DNA from: Acinetobacter courvalinii | GTDB lineage: Bacteria > Pseudomonadota > Gammaproteobacteria > Pseudomonadales > Moraxellaceae | Length of the DNA: 64,000 nt | NCBI RefSeq assembly: GCF_014635545.1 | Contig: NZ_BMDA01000007.1 | Location: 62,001 to 126,000 of the forward strand | Reading direction: 5' to 3' | Shown here: in pieces, positions 16,994-26,012 of the stretch | Layout: the number at the start of each line of letters is the position of its first letter | How positions within the stretch are numbered: position 1 is the first letter of the stretch | Made by a program: the position numbers and the translations under genes | Notes under the pieces: model-generated | Told to the model about the DNA's origin: nothing | The model's database searches: none | The model's input: the letters and a program-made list of their open reading frames with translations, nothing else

Positions 16994-17476
16994 TTGAAAC
17001 AACAATTACAGACTTGGCTGAGTATTGGCGAACTGGCGAAAAGAAGTGGTGTTTCAGTTCCAACCATCCGTTTTTATGAAGAAAAAGAATTGATCTGGGG
17101 CACGCGAACCGCAGGTAACCAACGTCGTTATCAACGGGCGATGTTGAGAAGGATTGCCATTATTAAAGCAGCCCAGCAAGTCGGGATCAGCTTGCAACAG
17201 ATGAAAGAGAGTTTTGCGACCCTGCCGAAGCAGCAAGTGGCCACGAAAAAAGATTGGCAAGTCATGTCACAACAATGGCAGGGACAACTCGATCAGCAAA
17301 TCATGATGTTGCTTCAGCTACGTCAACAACTGGATCAATGTATTGGTTGTGGCTGCCTGTCTTTGCAACAATGTCCATTAAGAAACCCAGAAGATTGTCT
17401 CGCAGAAGAGGCAATGGGGGCACATTTTCAGGAAATTTTATTATTGCTGAACCAGAAGGATGAAGCGAGTCATTGA
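16994..17476 (+). CDS. soxR: Redox-sensitive MerR-family regulator SoxR
   Basis: A 160-residue regulator. The N-terminal MerR helix-turn-helix reads WLSIGELAKRSGVSVPTIRF, followed by the YEEKELI wing. A dimerisation helix leads to CIGCGCLSLQQC (near residues 118-129), the C-x2-C-x-C-x5-C motif that binds the [2Fe-2S] redox sensor. The start is a TTG, since no ATG occurs in the right place. SoxR activates target promoters when its cluster is oxidised by redox-cycling compounds. Divergent transcription with a SoxR box in between points to the RidA-MFS operon as its target. Confidence 0.95.
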   Translation: MKQQLQTWLSIGELAKRSGVSVPTIRFYEEKELIWGTRTAGNQRRYQRAMLRRIAIIKAAQQVGISLQQMKESFATLPKQQVATKKDWQVMSQQWQGQLDQQIMMLLQLRQQLDQCIGCGCLSLQQCPLRNPEDCLAEEAMGAHFQEILLLLNQKDEASH

Positions 17477-18182
17477 GTTGTTTAATTTTTGCACCAATAT
17501 TGTGCAAAAATACGGCTTTTGCTAGACAAAACCATACAAATATCACTTGAAAAAATGCCTGCTCAAGTTTTTACATTTCTTTTTGGTTTTTCTGAGGGTT
17601 TATCTCAATTCAATTCAGATTTATTGATAAGAGAATTTGTCATTTCATCACAAGTCATCCAGCAAGTATTGCTGACACATTCATAAAGAAGTCGCCGAAA
17701 CGACCAAGAGAAACGCAAGAGAAGCCAATCCCACTCCCCAGCAGCATGTCTATGATGCTGATTCAACCCATTATTTTTGAATAGCCACAATAAAAACCAA
17801 AGGATTATAAACGGAACTTGGTTCAAGGCTGTTCAAGATAAGGATGAGGAGTAAATTTGTTGAATAAATGCCGTGTGGGTGTACCTTCTGGTACGGAATA
17901 CCGCAATTAAAACTGAACGGATCGCTTGGAGACTGATCAAAATTTCATATTAAGAATATATGAATGGAGAGCTTTGCTTTTCAAAAAGTCAAACATGCTG
18001 AGCATACAAGTTTTCAATATAAATGTGAATCATCAGTTCAAAATATGGGTATTTATTAAATAAATATTGGGTGGAAATTTAAAAAACTTCCATTAGAATC
18101 CAAATTTCTACAAAGAATACTCCTGGGGGAAACATTGCTATTGGCGATGTTTACTTAAGAAAAACTAGCTTGAGGGACGCTC
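17477..18182. other. 706-base non-coding region upstream of pntA
   Basis: I find no convincing gene. A GAGGAG (17846-17851) precedes TTG codons at 17857/17860 that open a 17-codon frame ending at 17910, and a perfect hairpin GTACC-ttct-GGTAC lies at 17881-17894 inside it. Just before pntA, AAACATTGC...GGCGATGTTT (18131-18153) forms an imperfect hairpin. These could belong to a long regulated pnt leader, but there is no recognised riboswitch. The open frames at 17489-17686 (+) and 17605-17826 (-) look like chance. Confidence 0.4.
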
Positions 18183-19310
18183 ATGCAGATCGGAATCCCA
18201 ACCGAAACTGTCGCTGGTGAAAGTCGTGTAGCGGCTACACCGGAAACAGTGAAGAAGTTGATTAACGCAGGTCATAGCGTTGTCATTGAACGTGGTGCTG
18301 GTGTTAAAGCTGCGTATATTGACAGTGCTTATGAACAAGTTGGCGCAACCATTACGGACGATGCATATACAGGTAGCCAAATTATTTTGAAGGTACGTGC
18401 CCCTAAAGGCGACGAAATTCAAAAACTTGCGGCGAATACGACTGTGGTTGCAATGTTTGACCCTTACCGCAATCCAGAACTAGACCAGTTTGCTGCTCAG
18501 CAAGTGTCTGCTTTTGCTTTAGAACTGCTTCCACGTACGCTGTCTCGCGCACAAAATATGGATGTACTTTCTTCTCAGGCAAACTTGGCAGGCTATAAGT
18601 CTGTATTGTTAGCAGCGGCTGAATATCAACGTATGTTCCCAATGTTAATGACCGCAGCAGGTACCGTAAAACCTGCCCGTGTTGTGATTATGGGAGTGGG
18701 TGTTGCTGGTCTTCAGGCGATTGCGACTGCGAAACGTTTGGGTGCTGTTGTGGAAGCAACAGACTTACGTCCGACCGCAAAAGAGCAAGTTGAATCTCTA
18801 GGCGGCAAATGGCTAGACGTACCAATGTCAGATGAAGAAAAACAACGTGCTGCTGAAGCTGCGAAAAGCGGTTATGGTTGGCAGCCGGGTGAGCAATACA
18901 TCAAAGATCAAGCTGCGATTGTCGATAAAGCTGTATCAAATGCTGACATCGTAATCACCACTGCATTGATTCCAGGTCGTAATGCTCCGCGTTTAATTAA
19001 AGCTGAAACCGTTGCCAAAATGAAACCGGGTTCTGTCATTTTAGATATGGCTGTTGAGACGGGTGGTAACGTTGAAGGTTCTAAAGAAGGCGAAACGGTT
19101 ACAACTGAAAATGGCGTGAAAATTTTGGGTATCCCAAACATTCCAGGTACGGTTGCAACAGAAGCATCGGCATTGTATGCGCGTAACGTTTTTAACTTCC
19201 TTGAGACATTATTCGACAAAGACAAAGGCTTTGCGATTAATCAGGAAGATGAAATCCAGAAAGCGTTACTTGTGGCACATGGCGGTCAAGTACTGCTCAA
19301 GCGCGGTTAA
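18183..19310 (+). CDS. pntA: NAD(P) transhydrogenase subunit alpha part 1
   Basis: This 375-residue soluble domain I of the proton-translocating transhydrogenase binds NAD(H). [20 protein letters not shown] is the classical start; the Rossmann segment [20 protein letters not shown] lies near 168-187, followed by ATDLRP. In E. coli this domain is fused to the membrane part in one PntA, whereas here the alpha subunit is split in two, as in Rhodospirillum. A GAGGGA ribosome site precedes the ATG. The three genes are separated by 11 and 3 bases and form one operon. Confidence 0.95.
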   Translation: MQIGIPTETVAGESRVAATPETVKKLINAGHSVVIERGAGVKAAYIDSAYEQVGATITDDAYTGSQIILKVRAPKGDEIQKLAANTTVVAMFDPYRNPELDQFAAQQVSAFALELLPRTLSRAQNMDVLSSQANLAGYKSVLLAAAEYQRMFPMLMTAAGTVKPARVVIMGVGVAGLQAIATAKRLGAVVEATDLRPTAKEQVESLGGKWLDVPMSDEEKQRAAEAAKSGYGWQPGEQYIKDQAAIVDKAVSNADIVITTALIPGRNAPRLIKAETVAKMKPGSVILDMAVETGGNVEGSKEGETVTTENGVKILGIPNIPGTVATEASALYARNVFNFLETLFDKDKGFAINQEDEIQKALLVAHGGQVLLKRG

Positions 19311-19321
19311 GGAGAGTTCTC

Positions 19322-19645
19322 ATGGTTGAAACGATTACAATTTTCGTCCTTGCCATCTTCGTAGGTTATTACGTGGTGTGGGGCGTAACACCTGCATTGC
19401 ATACCCCTTTAATGGCGGTAACCAACGCGTTGTCTTCAATTATTGTGGTGGGCGCGATGATCCAGACTGTGGGGATGCCTGCGATTGGTGTGGATGCCAA
19501 TGTTGCATTCCAGAGTGTCAATGTGGTGAGTGTGCTTGGTGCGATTGCTGTGTTTCTGGCGAGCATTAACATTTTCGGTGGCTTTGCTGTAACTGCTCGT
19601 ATGCTTGAAATGTTCAAGCCGAAGCAAAAGAAAAAAGAGGGCTAA
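19322..19645 (+). CDS. NAD(P) transhydrogenase subunit alpha part 2
   Basis: A 107-residue membrane protein forming the domain II portion of the split alpha subunit, with about three to four hydrophobic segments. The segment [20 protein letters not shown] is the conserved first loop, and [19 protein letters not shown] the last helix pair. It passes protons together with PntB. AAGGAGAG sits just upstream of the ATG. Often named pntA2 or pntAB. Confidence 0.93.
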   Translation: MVETITIFVLAIFVGYYVVWGVTPALHTPLMAVTNALSSIIVVGAMIQTVGMPAIGVDANVAFQSVNVVSVLGAIAVFLASINIFGGFAVTARMLEMFKPKQKKKEG

Positions 19646-19648
19646 GCG

Positions 19649-21103
19649 ATGGAATTCATTCGAGACTATGCGGATTGGTTCTACCTGATTGGTGCTGTCC
19701 TCTTTATCTTAACCTTACGTGGTTTGTCTGGCCCTAAGACTGCAATTGCGGGTAACCGTTACGGTATGATCGCAATGGCGATTGCGGTTGTGACCACTTT
19801 CTTTGTTGCTGAACGTCCAGTGGTCTGGATGATCGGTGGTGCAATGGTGTTAGGTGCTGTTGTGGGTATCGCTCGTGCGAAAACCGTTCCAATGACACAA
19901 ATGCCTGAAACTGTCGCATTGATGCACTCTTTGGTCGGTTTGGCTGCGGTATTGATTGCGATTGCTGCGATCTTGCATAACAACCAGCTCACTGCATTGT
20001 TTGCACAAAATGAAGCTGCTTTAACGGCTGCGGGTGTTCAACATGCACATATGAGTTCAGTTCACTTATTTGAATTGTTCGTAGGCTGCTTCGTGGGTGC
20101 AATCACCTTTACTGCATCTGTATTTGCTTACGGTAAATTGGCTGCAAAGAAATGGGCAAAAACCATTTCGGGTGCATGGGTTAAACCGGTTCAGGCGATC
20201 ATCTTTATTGCGATGCTGGCGTGTGGTTTCTACTTCTTCACTACCGGTAACATGACTGCATTCTGGGCAATGACAGCACTTGCACTTGCATTTGGCTGGG
20301 TATGGATTGCACCAGTCGGTGGTGGTGATATGCCAGTTGTGGTTTCACTATTGAACTCATTCTCTGGTTGGGCTGCGGCAGGTATTGGTTTCACACTTGA
20401 AAACAATATGTTGATTGTTGCAGGTTCGCTTGTAGGTTCTTCTGGTGCGATTCTTTCTTACATCATGTGTAAGGCGATGAACCGTTCAATCATCAACGTA
20501 TTGTTTGGTGGTGCAATGGGCGGCACGACAGTTGCTTCAGCAGACAAAGGTGAGCAAGTGCAACGTAACCACCGTTCTGGTTCAGCAGATGACGCAGGCT
20601 TCCTGATGTCAAATGCAGACAGCGTTGTGATTGTACCGGGTTATGGTATGGCGCAAGGTCGTGCACAGAATGCAGTGAAAGAGTTGTGTGAAATTCTGAA
20701 AGAGCAGGGCGTAAAAGTTCGCTTCGCGATTCACCCAGTGGCAGGTCGTATGCCTGGTCATATGAACGTATTGTTGGCAGAAGCAGATGTTGCCTATGAA
20801 GACATCTTGGAAATGGATGAGATCAACTCGGACTTCCCTGCAACAGACGTGGTACTGGTGATTGGTGCGAACGACGTGGTTAACCCAGCGGCGAAAGATG
20901 ATCCAAGCTCACCGATTTACGGTATGCCGATCCTTGAAGCACATAAAGCACGTACCATTATGGTCATCAAGCGTTCAATGGCGACAGGTTATGCTGGCCT
21001 AGACAATGATTTGTTCTACAATGAAAAAACCATGATGATCTTTGGTGATGCCAAGAAAGTTGTGGAAGACATGACCAAAGCAATCAATGGTGGTGGTCAC
21101 TAA
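19649..21103 (+). CDS. pntB: NAD(P) transhydrogenase subunit beta
   Basis: The 484-residue beta subunit has about nine N-terminal membrane helices (domain II) and a C-terminal NADP(H)-binding domain III. Domain III shows VVIVPGYGMAQGRAQNAVKE (near 326-345), FAIHPVAGRMPGHMNVLLAE, and the ending MATGYAGLDNDLFY with its NADP contacts. The enzyme drives NADP reduction by NADH with the proton gradient. A terminator follows. Confidence 0.96.
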   Translation: MEFIRDYADWFYLIGAVLFILTLRGLSGPKTAIAGNRYGMIAMAIAVVTTFFVAERPVVWMIGGAMVLGAVVGIARAKTVPMTQMPETVALMHSLVGLAAVLIAIAAILHNNQLTALFAQNEAALTAAGVQHAHMSSVHLFELFVGCFVGAITFTASVFAYGKLAAKKWAKTISGAWVKPVQAIIFIAMLACGFYFFTTGNMTAFWAMTALALAFGWVWIAPVGGGDMPVVVSLLNSFSGWAAAGIGFTLENNMLIVAGSLVGSSGAILSYIMCKAMNRSIINVLFGGAMGGTTVASADKGEQVQRNHRSGSADDAGFLMSNADSVVIVPGYGMAQGRAQNAVKELCEILKEQGVKVRFAIHPVAGRMPGHMNVLLAEADVAYEDILEMDEINSDFPATDVVLVIGANDVVNPAAKDDPSSPIYGMPILEAHKARTIMVIKRSMATGYAGLDNDLFYNEKTMMIFGDAKKVVEDMTKAINGGGH

Positions 21104-21125
21104 TCTGACTGCACCCCAGATTGTA

Positions 21126-21151
21126 AAAGCCACCTTCGGGTGGCTTTTTTT
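21126..21151 (+). terminator. Rho-independent terminator of the pnt operon
   Basis: AGCCACC (21128-21134), tetraloop TTCG, GGTGGCT (21139-21145), then seven T. Confidence 0.92.
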
Positions 21152-21169
21152 ATTTGAGGTTATTTTTAT

Positions 21170-21991
21170 TTAAATAAACTTTTCAACTAAGTTCATAGAC
21201 TGTTGATAGAGGTCACGTGCCAGTTGCTGATTTTTGGCATGTGAAGATTTCCAGTCAGGCATATGTGCACTGACATATGCTCCATTGCGTTTCGCCCATT
21301 CATCCCCAATCGCCATTTGAGTAATCAGTTTTGCAGGAACAGAAGTTGGAACTAAGCCGAGTTTCATTGCTGCATAAACAGGTTTGGGTAGGTCGCGATA
21401 AATATCAGAGGCAACCCCACCGGGATGTAGGGCATTATTGGTAACTGAACTATCTGCCAACTGTTCGGCCAAGGCATTGCTCAGCAATAAATTGGCAAGC
21501 TTGGATTGTCCATAATAAAACAGCGGATTATAAAAACCTTCTGCGCGGAACTTATTGGGTTTGATGGAGCCTGCCCAATGTGCGATTGAGGCTAAATGGA
21601 CAATCCGTGCCTGAGGAGATTGTTTTAAAACAGGAAGTAGTTTTTGGGTCAATAAAAAATGACCGAGATAATTGACACCAAATTGTTGCTCGAAGCCATC
21701 GGCTGTCAGCTGTTTAGTCTTGGCAAATAAGCCCGCATTGTTGATTAACACATCCAGCTTGCCGTAACGATCTGCGATTTCATCGGCTGCTTTTCGGGTA
21801 AGTTCAAGGCTGTTGAGGTCAAGGGAGATCAGGTCGACTTGACCTTGGTCGAGTGCACGTAATTTGTTTTGTGCTTGTTGTGCTTTCTGTGGATTTCGGC
21901 AGGCCAGAATCACGTGTTGCCCTTGTTTAACCAGCTGTTCTGCCGTGGCAAAACCAATGCCGGTATTGGCACCTGTAATTAGTATTTTCAC
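21170..21991 (-). CDS. Short-chain dehydrogenase/reductase, retinol-dehydrogenase-like
   Basis: I place the start at a GTG (21991; 273 aa) because GGAG lies eight bases upstream and the family begins directly with the KILITGANTGIG cofactor loop; a longer open frame adds 26 residues without similarity. The SDR motifs are TGANTGIG (glycine-rich), VLINNAG (NNAG), the catalytic Ser in HLASIAHW, and YGQSK supplying Tyr and Lys. The long loop after the catalytic Ser resembles the WWOX/retinol dehydrogenase-like subgroup. Substrate is unknown. It is convergent with the pnt operon. Confidence 0.85.
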   Translation of the reverse strand: MKILITGANTGIGFATAEQLVKQGQHVILACRNPQKAQQAQNKLRALDQGQVDLISLDLNSLELTRKAADEIADRYGKLDVLINNAGLFAKTKQLTADGFEQQFGVNYLGHFLLTQKLLPVLKQSPQARIVHLASIAHWAGSIKPNKFRAEGFYNPLFYYGQSKLANLLLSNALAEQLADSSVTNNALHPGGVASDIYRDLPKPVYAAMKLGLVPTSVPAKLITQMAIGDEWAKRNGAYVSAHMPDWKSSHAKNQQLARDLYQQSMNLVEKFI

Positions 21992-22163
21992 TTCCTGTAC
22001 TCCAGTTATGCTATTTATTGGTGGGATGGCAAGAATCTGTATAGTGCTGCAATTTTGACAATTTGTCATGTCAAAAGTAAGGGTGGGTGATAACTGGTAT
22101 TTACAGATCTTTAGAGAGCCGCGTTACTGGTCTTTGCAGATGATGAATTGTTTGAATTGGAGC

Positions 22164-22786
22164 TTAGTCGAAATCAGTCTGCTCGGGTAAAACTTGCAGT
22201 AACTCAAAAAATTGATGGATTTGTGCTTCTGTGACACGTGCTGTAGAAATGGGAGGTAATTCATTTCTACCAAAGAAACCCACTTCAGATGTTTCAATAC
22301 TTGGTTTTAACTCACCCCCAATAAGTTCACACCAAAAGAAAGCCTTATACACATGTAGAAACATGGCTGGATGAGGATGTTTTCTCCGATCCGTCAGTGC
22401 CAGAAGTCTGGTTGCTTTCACTTCTAATCCTGTCTCTTCCAGAACTTCTTTTTCTGCATTCTCTGCTGCTGAGTAGCCAATATCAGCCCAGCCGCCTGGA
22501 ATAGACCATAAGCCGTCTTCTGTTTCTTTGGCTAATAAGAGAGTTTATTGTCTTTAAATACGACTGCACGCACATCTATTTTAGGTGTTGCATATCCGAC
22601 ATCCTGAAGCACATCTGCAATAAAGTCTTGGGTGTCAATTTCTTTTAAATCAATCAAAGTGCGAACATAACTGATAATTTGGTCATAACGTTCTTTGTCA
22701 TAGACATCTTTTGAATAGTACAAACCTGTTTGCGCGAGTCCAGTAATTTTGTTGAGTGTTTCAATCCATTCAGTTGAATCTTTCAT
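22164..22786 (-). pseudogene. Nudix hydrolase broken by a one-base frameshift
   Basis: The N-terminal part (22786 to 22532) encodes a NUDIX_N-type domain, MKDSTEWIETLNKITGLAQT through DVRAVVFKDNKL, and then hits a stop. The rest continues in another frame: LLAKETEDGLWSIPGGWADI, GYSAAENAEKEVLEETGLEV (the Nudix box, family variant), and on to the stop at 22164. Adding one base near 22545 restores a single ORF of about 207 codons. Intact relatives hydrolyse ADP-ribose-like nucleotides. Either a true pseudogene or a sequencing error. Confidence 0.85.
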
Positions 22787-22915
22787 CTTGTTTTAGATTT
22801 AATTGCTGATCAGTGAATCCATACTAGCATTGTTGTGCTGATTGGCAATGAAAAGAAGGAATCTATCAAGCGGGAGGAAAGAACCATAAAACTAGCTTAA
22901 AACGAGTTTTTAAGT

Positions 22916-22947
22916 ATAAAAAAAGCGACCGATTCGGTCGCTTTTTT
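22916..22947 (-). terminator. Terminator downstream of rsfS
   Basis: GCGACCG (22925-22931) pairs with CGGTCGC (22935-22941). A-run on one side and T-run on the other make it functional in both directions; it lies just past the rsfS stop codon. Confidence 0.88.
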
Positions 22948-22955
22948 GGAGAGCT

Positions 22956-23354
22956 TTACGCTACAGATTCGGGTGCACGCCATAAGCTTTCTAGGTCATA
23001 GAACTTACGCGCGGTTGGTAACATTACATGTACCACAACGAAACCGAGATCGATTAAGATCCATTCAGCATCGCGTTCACCTTCGACACCGATTGGGCGG
23101 AAACCTGCTTTACGTGCTTCATCAGCAACATTGTCTGCAAGGGCTTTAACATGACGTGTCGATGTACCGCTTGCAATTACAATTGCATCGGCAACATTGC
23201 TGATCGTACTTACGTCAAGTTCAAGAATATCTTTGGCTTTTACATCAGTGAGAGCTTCATGTACAACTTTAAGGCAAGCGTGTACATCTTTGTTCGCTGT
23301 TTTGATTTTTAGGTCGTGAGAATTAGAAGCGCTGGGCGATGGTTCTAAATTCAT
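22956..23354 (-). CDS. rsfS: Ribosomal silencing factor RsfS
   Basis: RsfS (YbeB/Iojap) binds ribosomal protein L14 and blocks subunit joining under starvation. The conserved domain runs from CLKVVHEALTDVKAKDILEL through IVIASGTSTRHVKALADNVA (near 55-75) to GFVVVHVMLPTARKFYDLES. I use the ATG at 23354 (132 aa); in-frame ATG (23384) and TTG (23390) codons upstream are alternatives, and none has a strong ribosome site. In many gammaproteobacteria rsfS lies with nadD and rlmH; neither is next to it here. Confidence 0.93.
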   Translation of the reverse strand: MNLEPSPSASNSHDLKIKTANKDVHACLKVVHEALTDVKAKDILELDVSTISNVADAIVIASGTSTRHVKALADNVADEARKAGFRPIGVEGERDAEWILIDLGFVVVHVMLPTARKFYDLESLWRAPESVA

Positions 23355-23435
23355 AGAGGGTATATTTTCCTGACAATTGCTCATTCTCAAATATACCGTT
23401 TTTCTCTAAAAAGTTCAAATTTTAGCAGTAACAGT

Positions 23436-24230
23436 TTATGTATTCACATCATTGGAAAAGTACTTCTTTTTCCAGGCAAAAGATTGATCTGACTGGTTTT
23501 TTGGCCGATATTCCGCTGCAATAAGGCCGCGATAGTCGCTTTGTAGCAGCCAGTCAAAGATCTGTTTATACGGGATATTTCCTGTATCTGGCTCATGGCG
23601 ACCCGGACAGTCGGCAAATTGAATATGTCCAATCTGATGCAGATTTTCTTGTAGCCCGGCTAAAACATCTTCCCCCATCATCGCCATATGATAACAGTCA
23701 TATTGCATTTTTAAGGCTGGATGGTTAACTGCTTCTAACATTTCCTGACCCTGAGCAATGTTCTGGATCAAAAAACGTGGCATGTCAGTGCCATTAATCA
23801 TCTCGAAAACCAGTTCGATACCTTGCTCGCTCAACATGTGGCAAGCAAGCTTTAGGTTGCTGGCCAGCGTATTCAGACAAGGGAGCAGATCTGCATCCAG
23901 GGGTTGTTTGCCGGCCAGAATATTAACGCGCGGCACATTGAGTGCGGTGGCATAGCGTATAGTCAGTTCAAGCGCCTGATGGAATTCAATTTCTTTTCCC
24001 GGGATACCTGCCAGTCCATTACCGCCCTGCATCAGATCACCGGCAGGAACATTGATCAGGCATAGTGACAGATTGTGTTGTTCCAGTTGGGTGCGTAAAT
24101 CAACTACGTCTAACTCATAAGGAAACTGAATTTCAACCTGTTGAAATCCGTGTGCATGTGCTAAAGCAAAGCGCTCAATTAAAGGGACTTCGGTAAAAAT
24201 CATTGATAAATTGACTGCGAGATGGCTCAT
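23436..24230 (-). CDS. hyi: Hydroxypyruvate isomerase
   Basis: A 264-residue TIM-barrel protein of the xylose-isomerase-like family. LAVNLSMIFTEVPLIERFAL opens it; NVPAGDLMQGGNGLAGIPG, FEMINGTDMPRFLI and MQYDCYHMAMMGED carry the Hyi-type metal-site residues (Glu in FEMIN, Asp-His in DCYHM), and HIQFADCPGRHEPDTG and AAEYRP close the set. Hyi converts hydroxypyruvate to tartronate semialdehyde. The next gene on the strand encodes a tartronate-semialdehyde-reductase-like dehydrogenase, so the two genes can form consecutive steps. Confidence 0.88.
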   Translation of the reverse strand: MSHLAVNLSMIFTEVPLIERFALAHAHGFQQVEIQFPYELDVVDLRTQLEQHNLSLCLINVPAGDLMQGGNGLAGIPGKEIEFHQALELTIRYATALNVPRVNILAGKQPLDADLLPCLNTLASNLKLACHMLSEQGIELVFEMINGTDMPRFLIQNIAQGQEMLEAVNHPALKMQYDCYHMAMMGEDVLAGLQENLHQIGHIQFADCPGRHEPDTGNIPYKQIFDWLLQSDYRGLIAAEYRPKNQSDQSFAWKKKYFSNDVNT

Positions 24231-24260
24231 ATTCTGACTCCCTGAATCAATAGACCCTGT

Positions 24261-25127
24261 TTATTGTTCTATAACTTTGATAATAGTAGCTAAATCCTTC
24301 TCGGCAAAGCCATTTTCTTGGTGGGCTTGTAACTGTAGTAAGGCTTTTTGTGCGACAGGTATCTTTAAGTTAAAACTTTGTGCCAGTTGTAGTGCATTGT
24401 TGAGGTCTTTTGACAAAGTTTGCACTTTCCATTGCACTGGTTCAAAGGTCTCGGTTGCCATGCGCGGCGCCAGTATCTGGAACGGCTTTGAATCGGCAAA
24501 GCCGCCTGCAAGGGCGGGAGCCAATAGGGTGGTGTCTACACCGGCCTGATCTGCCAGTGCCACCGCTTCAGCAATCAAAGTACTGTTGGCTGCCACAATT
24601 AACTGATTACAAATCTTGGTGGCTTGACCTGTACCCGAGTCACCCATACGTGTTACCCGCTGGGACAGCACCTGATAAATAGGATCAAGTTGCTGGATGA
24701 TCGCCGCATCACCACCTGCAAAAATGACTAAGGTCCCTTGTTCAGCCCCCATGGTTCCACCGGATACAGGAGAGTCAATCCAGATTACATCCTGTTGTTG
24801 TGCTGCTTGGGCAAGACTTAGCGTCGCGGCAACCGATAAACTGGAAAAATCCACAATGATTTGCTGTGCTTTTAAGGCTGGCTGAATTTGGGAAAATACA
24901 CTTTGAACTGCCTGATCATCGGCCAGACAGGTTAAAACGACAGGATAATTTCCAATCTCTGCCAAGTCCAGACTTTGAGCACCTTGTTGAATCAGCACTT
25001 CACATGCATGAGGACTACGGTTCCAGACCGCCACCGTATAACCGGCTTGTAGCAGTCGGCTGGCCATACGTGTACCCATTAAACCCATACCTAAAAATGC
25101 GATGGGTGTTTGTTGATTAACATGCAT
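24261..25127 (-). CDS. 2-hydroxy-3-oxopropionate reductase-like beta-hydroxyacid dehydrogenase
   Basis: The 288-residue protein has the NAD(P)-binding start IAFLGMGLMGTRMASRLLQA, the substrate motif DSPVSGGTMGAEQGTL (near 118-133), and the catalytic Lys in GSGTGQATKICNQLI (near 170). These are signatures of the GlxR/GarR/3-hydroxyisobutyrate dehydrogenase family. Its position 30 bases upstream of hyi favours tartronate semialdehyde as substrate, though 3-hydroxyisobutyrate cannot be excluded. Confidence 0.85.
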   Translation of the reverse strand: MHVNQQTPIAFLGMGLMGTRMASRLLQAGYTVAVWNRSPHACEVLIQQGAQSLDLAEIGNYPVVLTCLADDQAVQSVFSQIQPALKAQQIIVDFSSLSVAATLSLAQAAQQQDVIWIDSPVSGGTMGAEQGTLVIFAGGDAAIIQQLDPIYQVLSQRVTRMGDSGTGQATKICNQLIVAANSTLIAEAVALADQAGVDTTLLAPALAGGFADSKPFQILAPRMATETFEPVQWKVQTLSKDLNNALQLAQSFNLKIPVAQKALLQLQAHQENGFAEKDLATIIKVIEQ

Positions 25128-25148
25128 GTGAATATTCCCTGATTGTGC

Positions 25149-25937
25149 TTATTTATATTGGCGCGGTAAAAATTCCACTTCCGGGTTTTTATCCTTCTTA
25201 CGCGCAAGACGACTATTTTTACCTAAGATTAGTTTAAGTTGCCACAGCTTTTCCAGACGTAATGCTTTTTCCGGTTGGTGTTCCATTGCATCCAGTACGC
25301 GTTTTGCAGCCATAATCGCATCAGGTGAACGCTGTAATATTTCTTCGGCAATCAGCTGGGCTTTTGCCAATGGATCGTTGTCTAAATGCGTCACCAGACC
25401 AATTTGCTTGGCATATTCGGCATCAAAGATACGTGCGGTCAGCGTCAGTTCTTTGGCAAGATCAACGCCAATCAGACCTTTCAGGGAACGGGTTAGTCCC
25501 ATATCCGGTACAAGGCCCCAGCGACTTTCCATAATCGACATTTTAGTGCTTGGTGTTGCGATGCGAATATCTGCGGCAAGTGCCAGTTGCATGCCAGCGC
25601 CAAAGCAATAGCCTTCAATGGCTGCAATCACAGGAATCGGCAGGTTCTGCCAGATTAAAAATGCTTTTTGAAACAGGCTCTGGCCCGGCTTGATCAGTTC
25701 CCATGCTGCAAATGCGGTATTCTTCGGATTATTTAGATCAGACAGGTCGATGCCAGCACTAAATACATTGGCTTCACCCGTTAAGATGACACAGCGGATT
25801 GAACGGTCTTTTTCAATTTTTTTGGCGGTGGCCACTAGTTCTTTTAGCAAGGCAAAGCTCATTGCATTGCGTTTATCTGGTCGGTTTAAAGAAACGGTCG
25901 CAATTCCATTGTTCTTTTCAACGCGTAAAAGTGCCAT
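25149..25937 (-). CDS. Crotonase/enoyl-CoA hydratase-family protein
   Basis: This 262-residue protein has the crotonase fold: SLNRPDKRNAMSFALLKEL near 16-34, the oxyanion-hole segment VFSAGIDLSDL near 59-69, and AAIEGYCFGAGMQLALAADI near 106-125. An Asp-bearing WGLVPDMGLTRSL segment at the second active-site position resembles dienoyl-CoA isomerase-like members more than classic hydratases. It sits directly upstream of the dehydrogenase and hyi genes (21-base gap) and is probably cotranscribed, but its substrate is unknown. Confidence 0.85.
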   Translation of the reverse strand: MALLRVEKNNGIATVSLNRPDKRNAMSFALLKELVATAKKIEKDRSIRCVILTGEANVFSAGIDLSDLNNPKNTAFAAWELIKPGQSLFQKAFLIWQNLPIPVIAAIEGYCFGAGMQLALAADIRIATPSTKMSIMESRWGLVPDMGLTRSLKGLIGVDLAKELTLTARIFDAEYAKQIGLVTHLDNDPLAKAQLIAEEILQRSPDAIMAAKRVLDAMEHQPEKALRLEKLWQLKLILGKNSRLARKKDKNPEVEFLPRQYK

Positions 25938-26012
25938 CTGTCTTACTCTTATTGTGTTCGATGAGGCAGCATAACATGAGTGTCAGGGCTGAAACATGAC
26001 ACCCCAGTCACC

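Noticed and set aside
17489-17826. Two opposing ORFs (65 and 73 codons) upstream of pntA
   Set aside because: They overlap each other, have unusual amino-acid composition and lack ribosome sites; no family resemblance.
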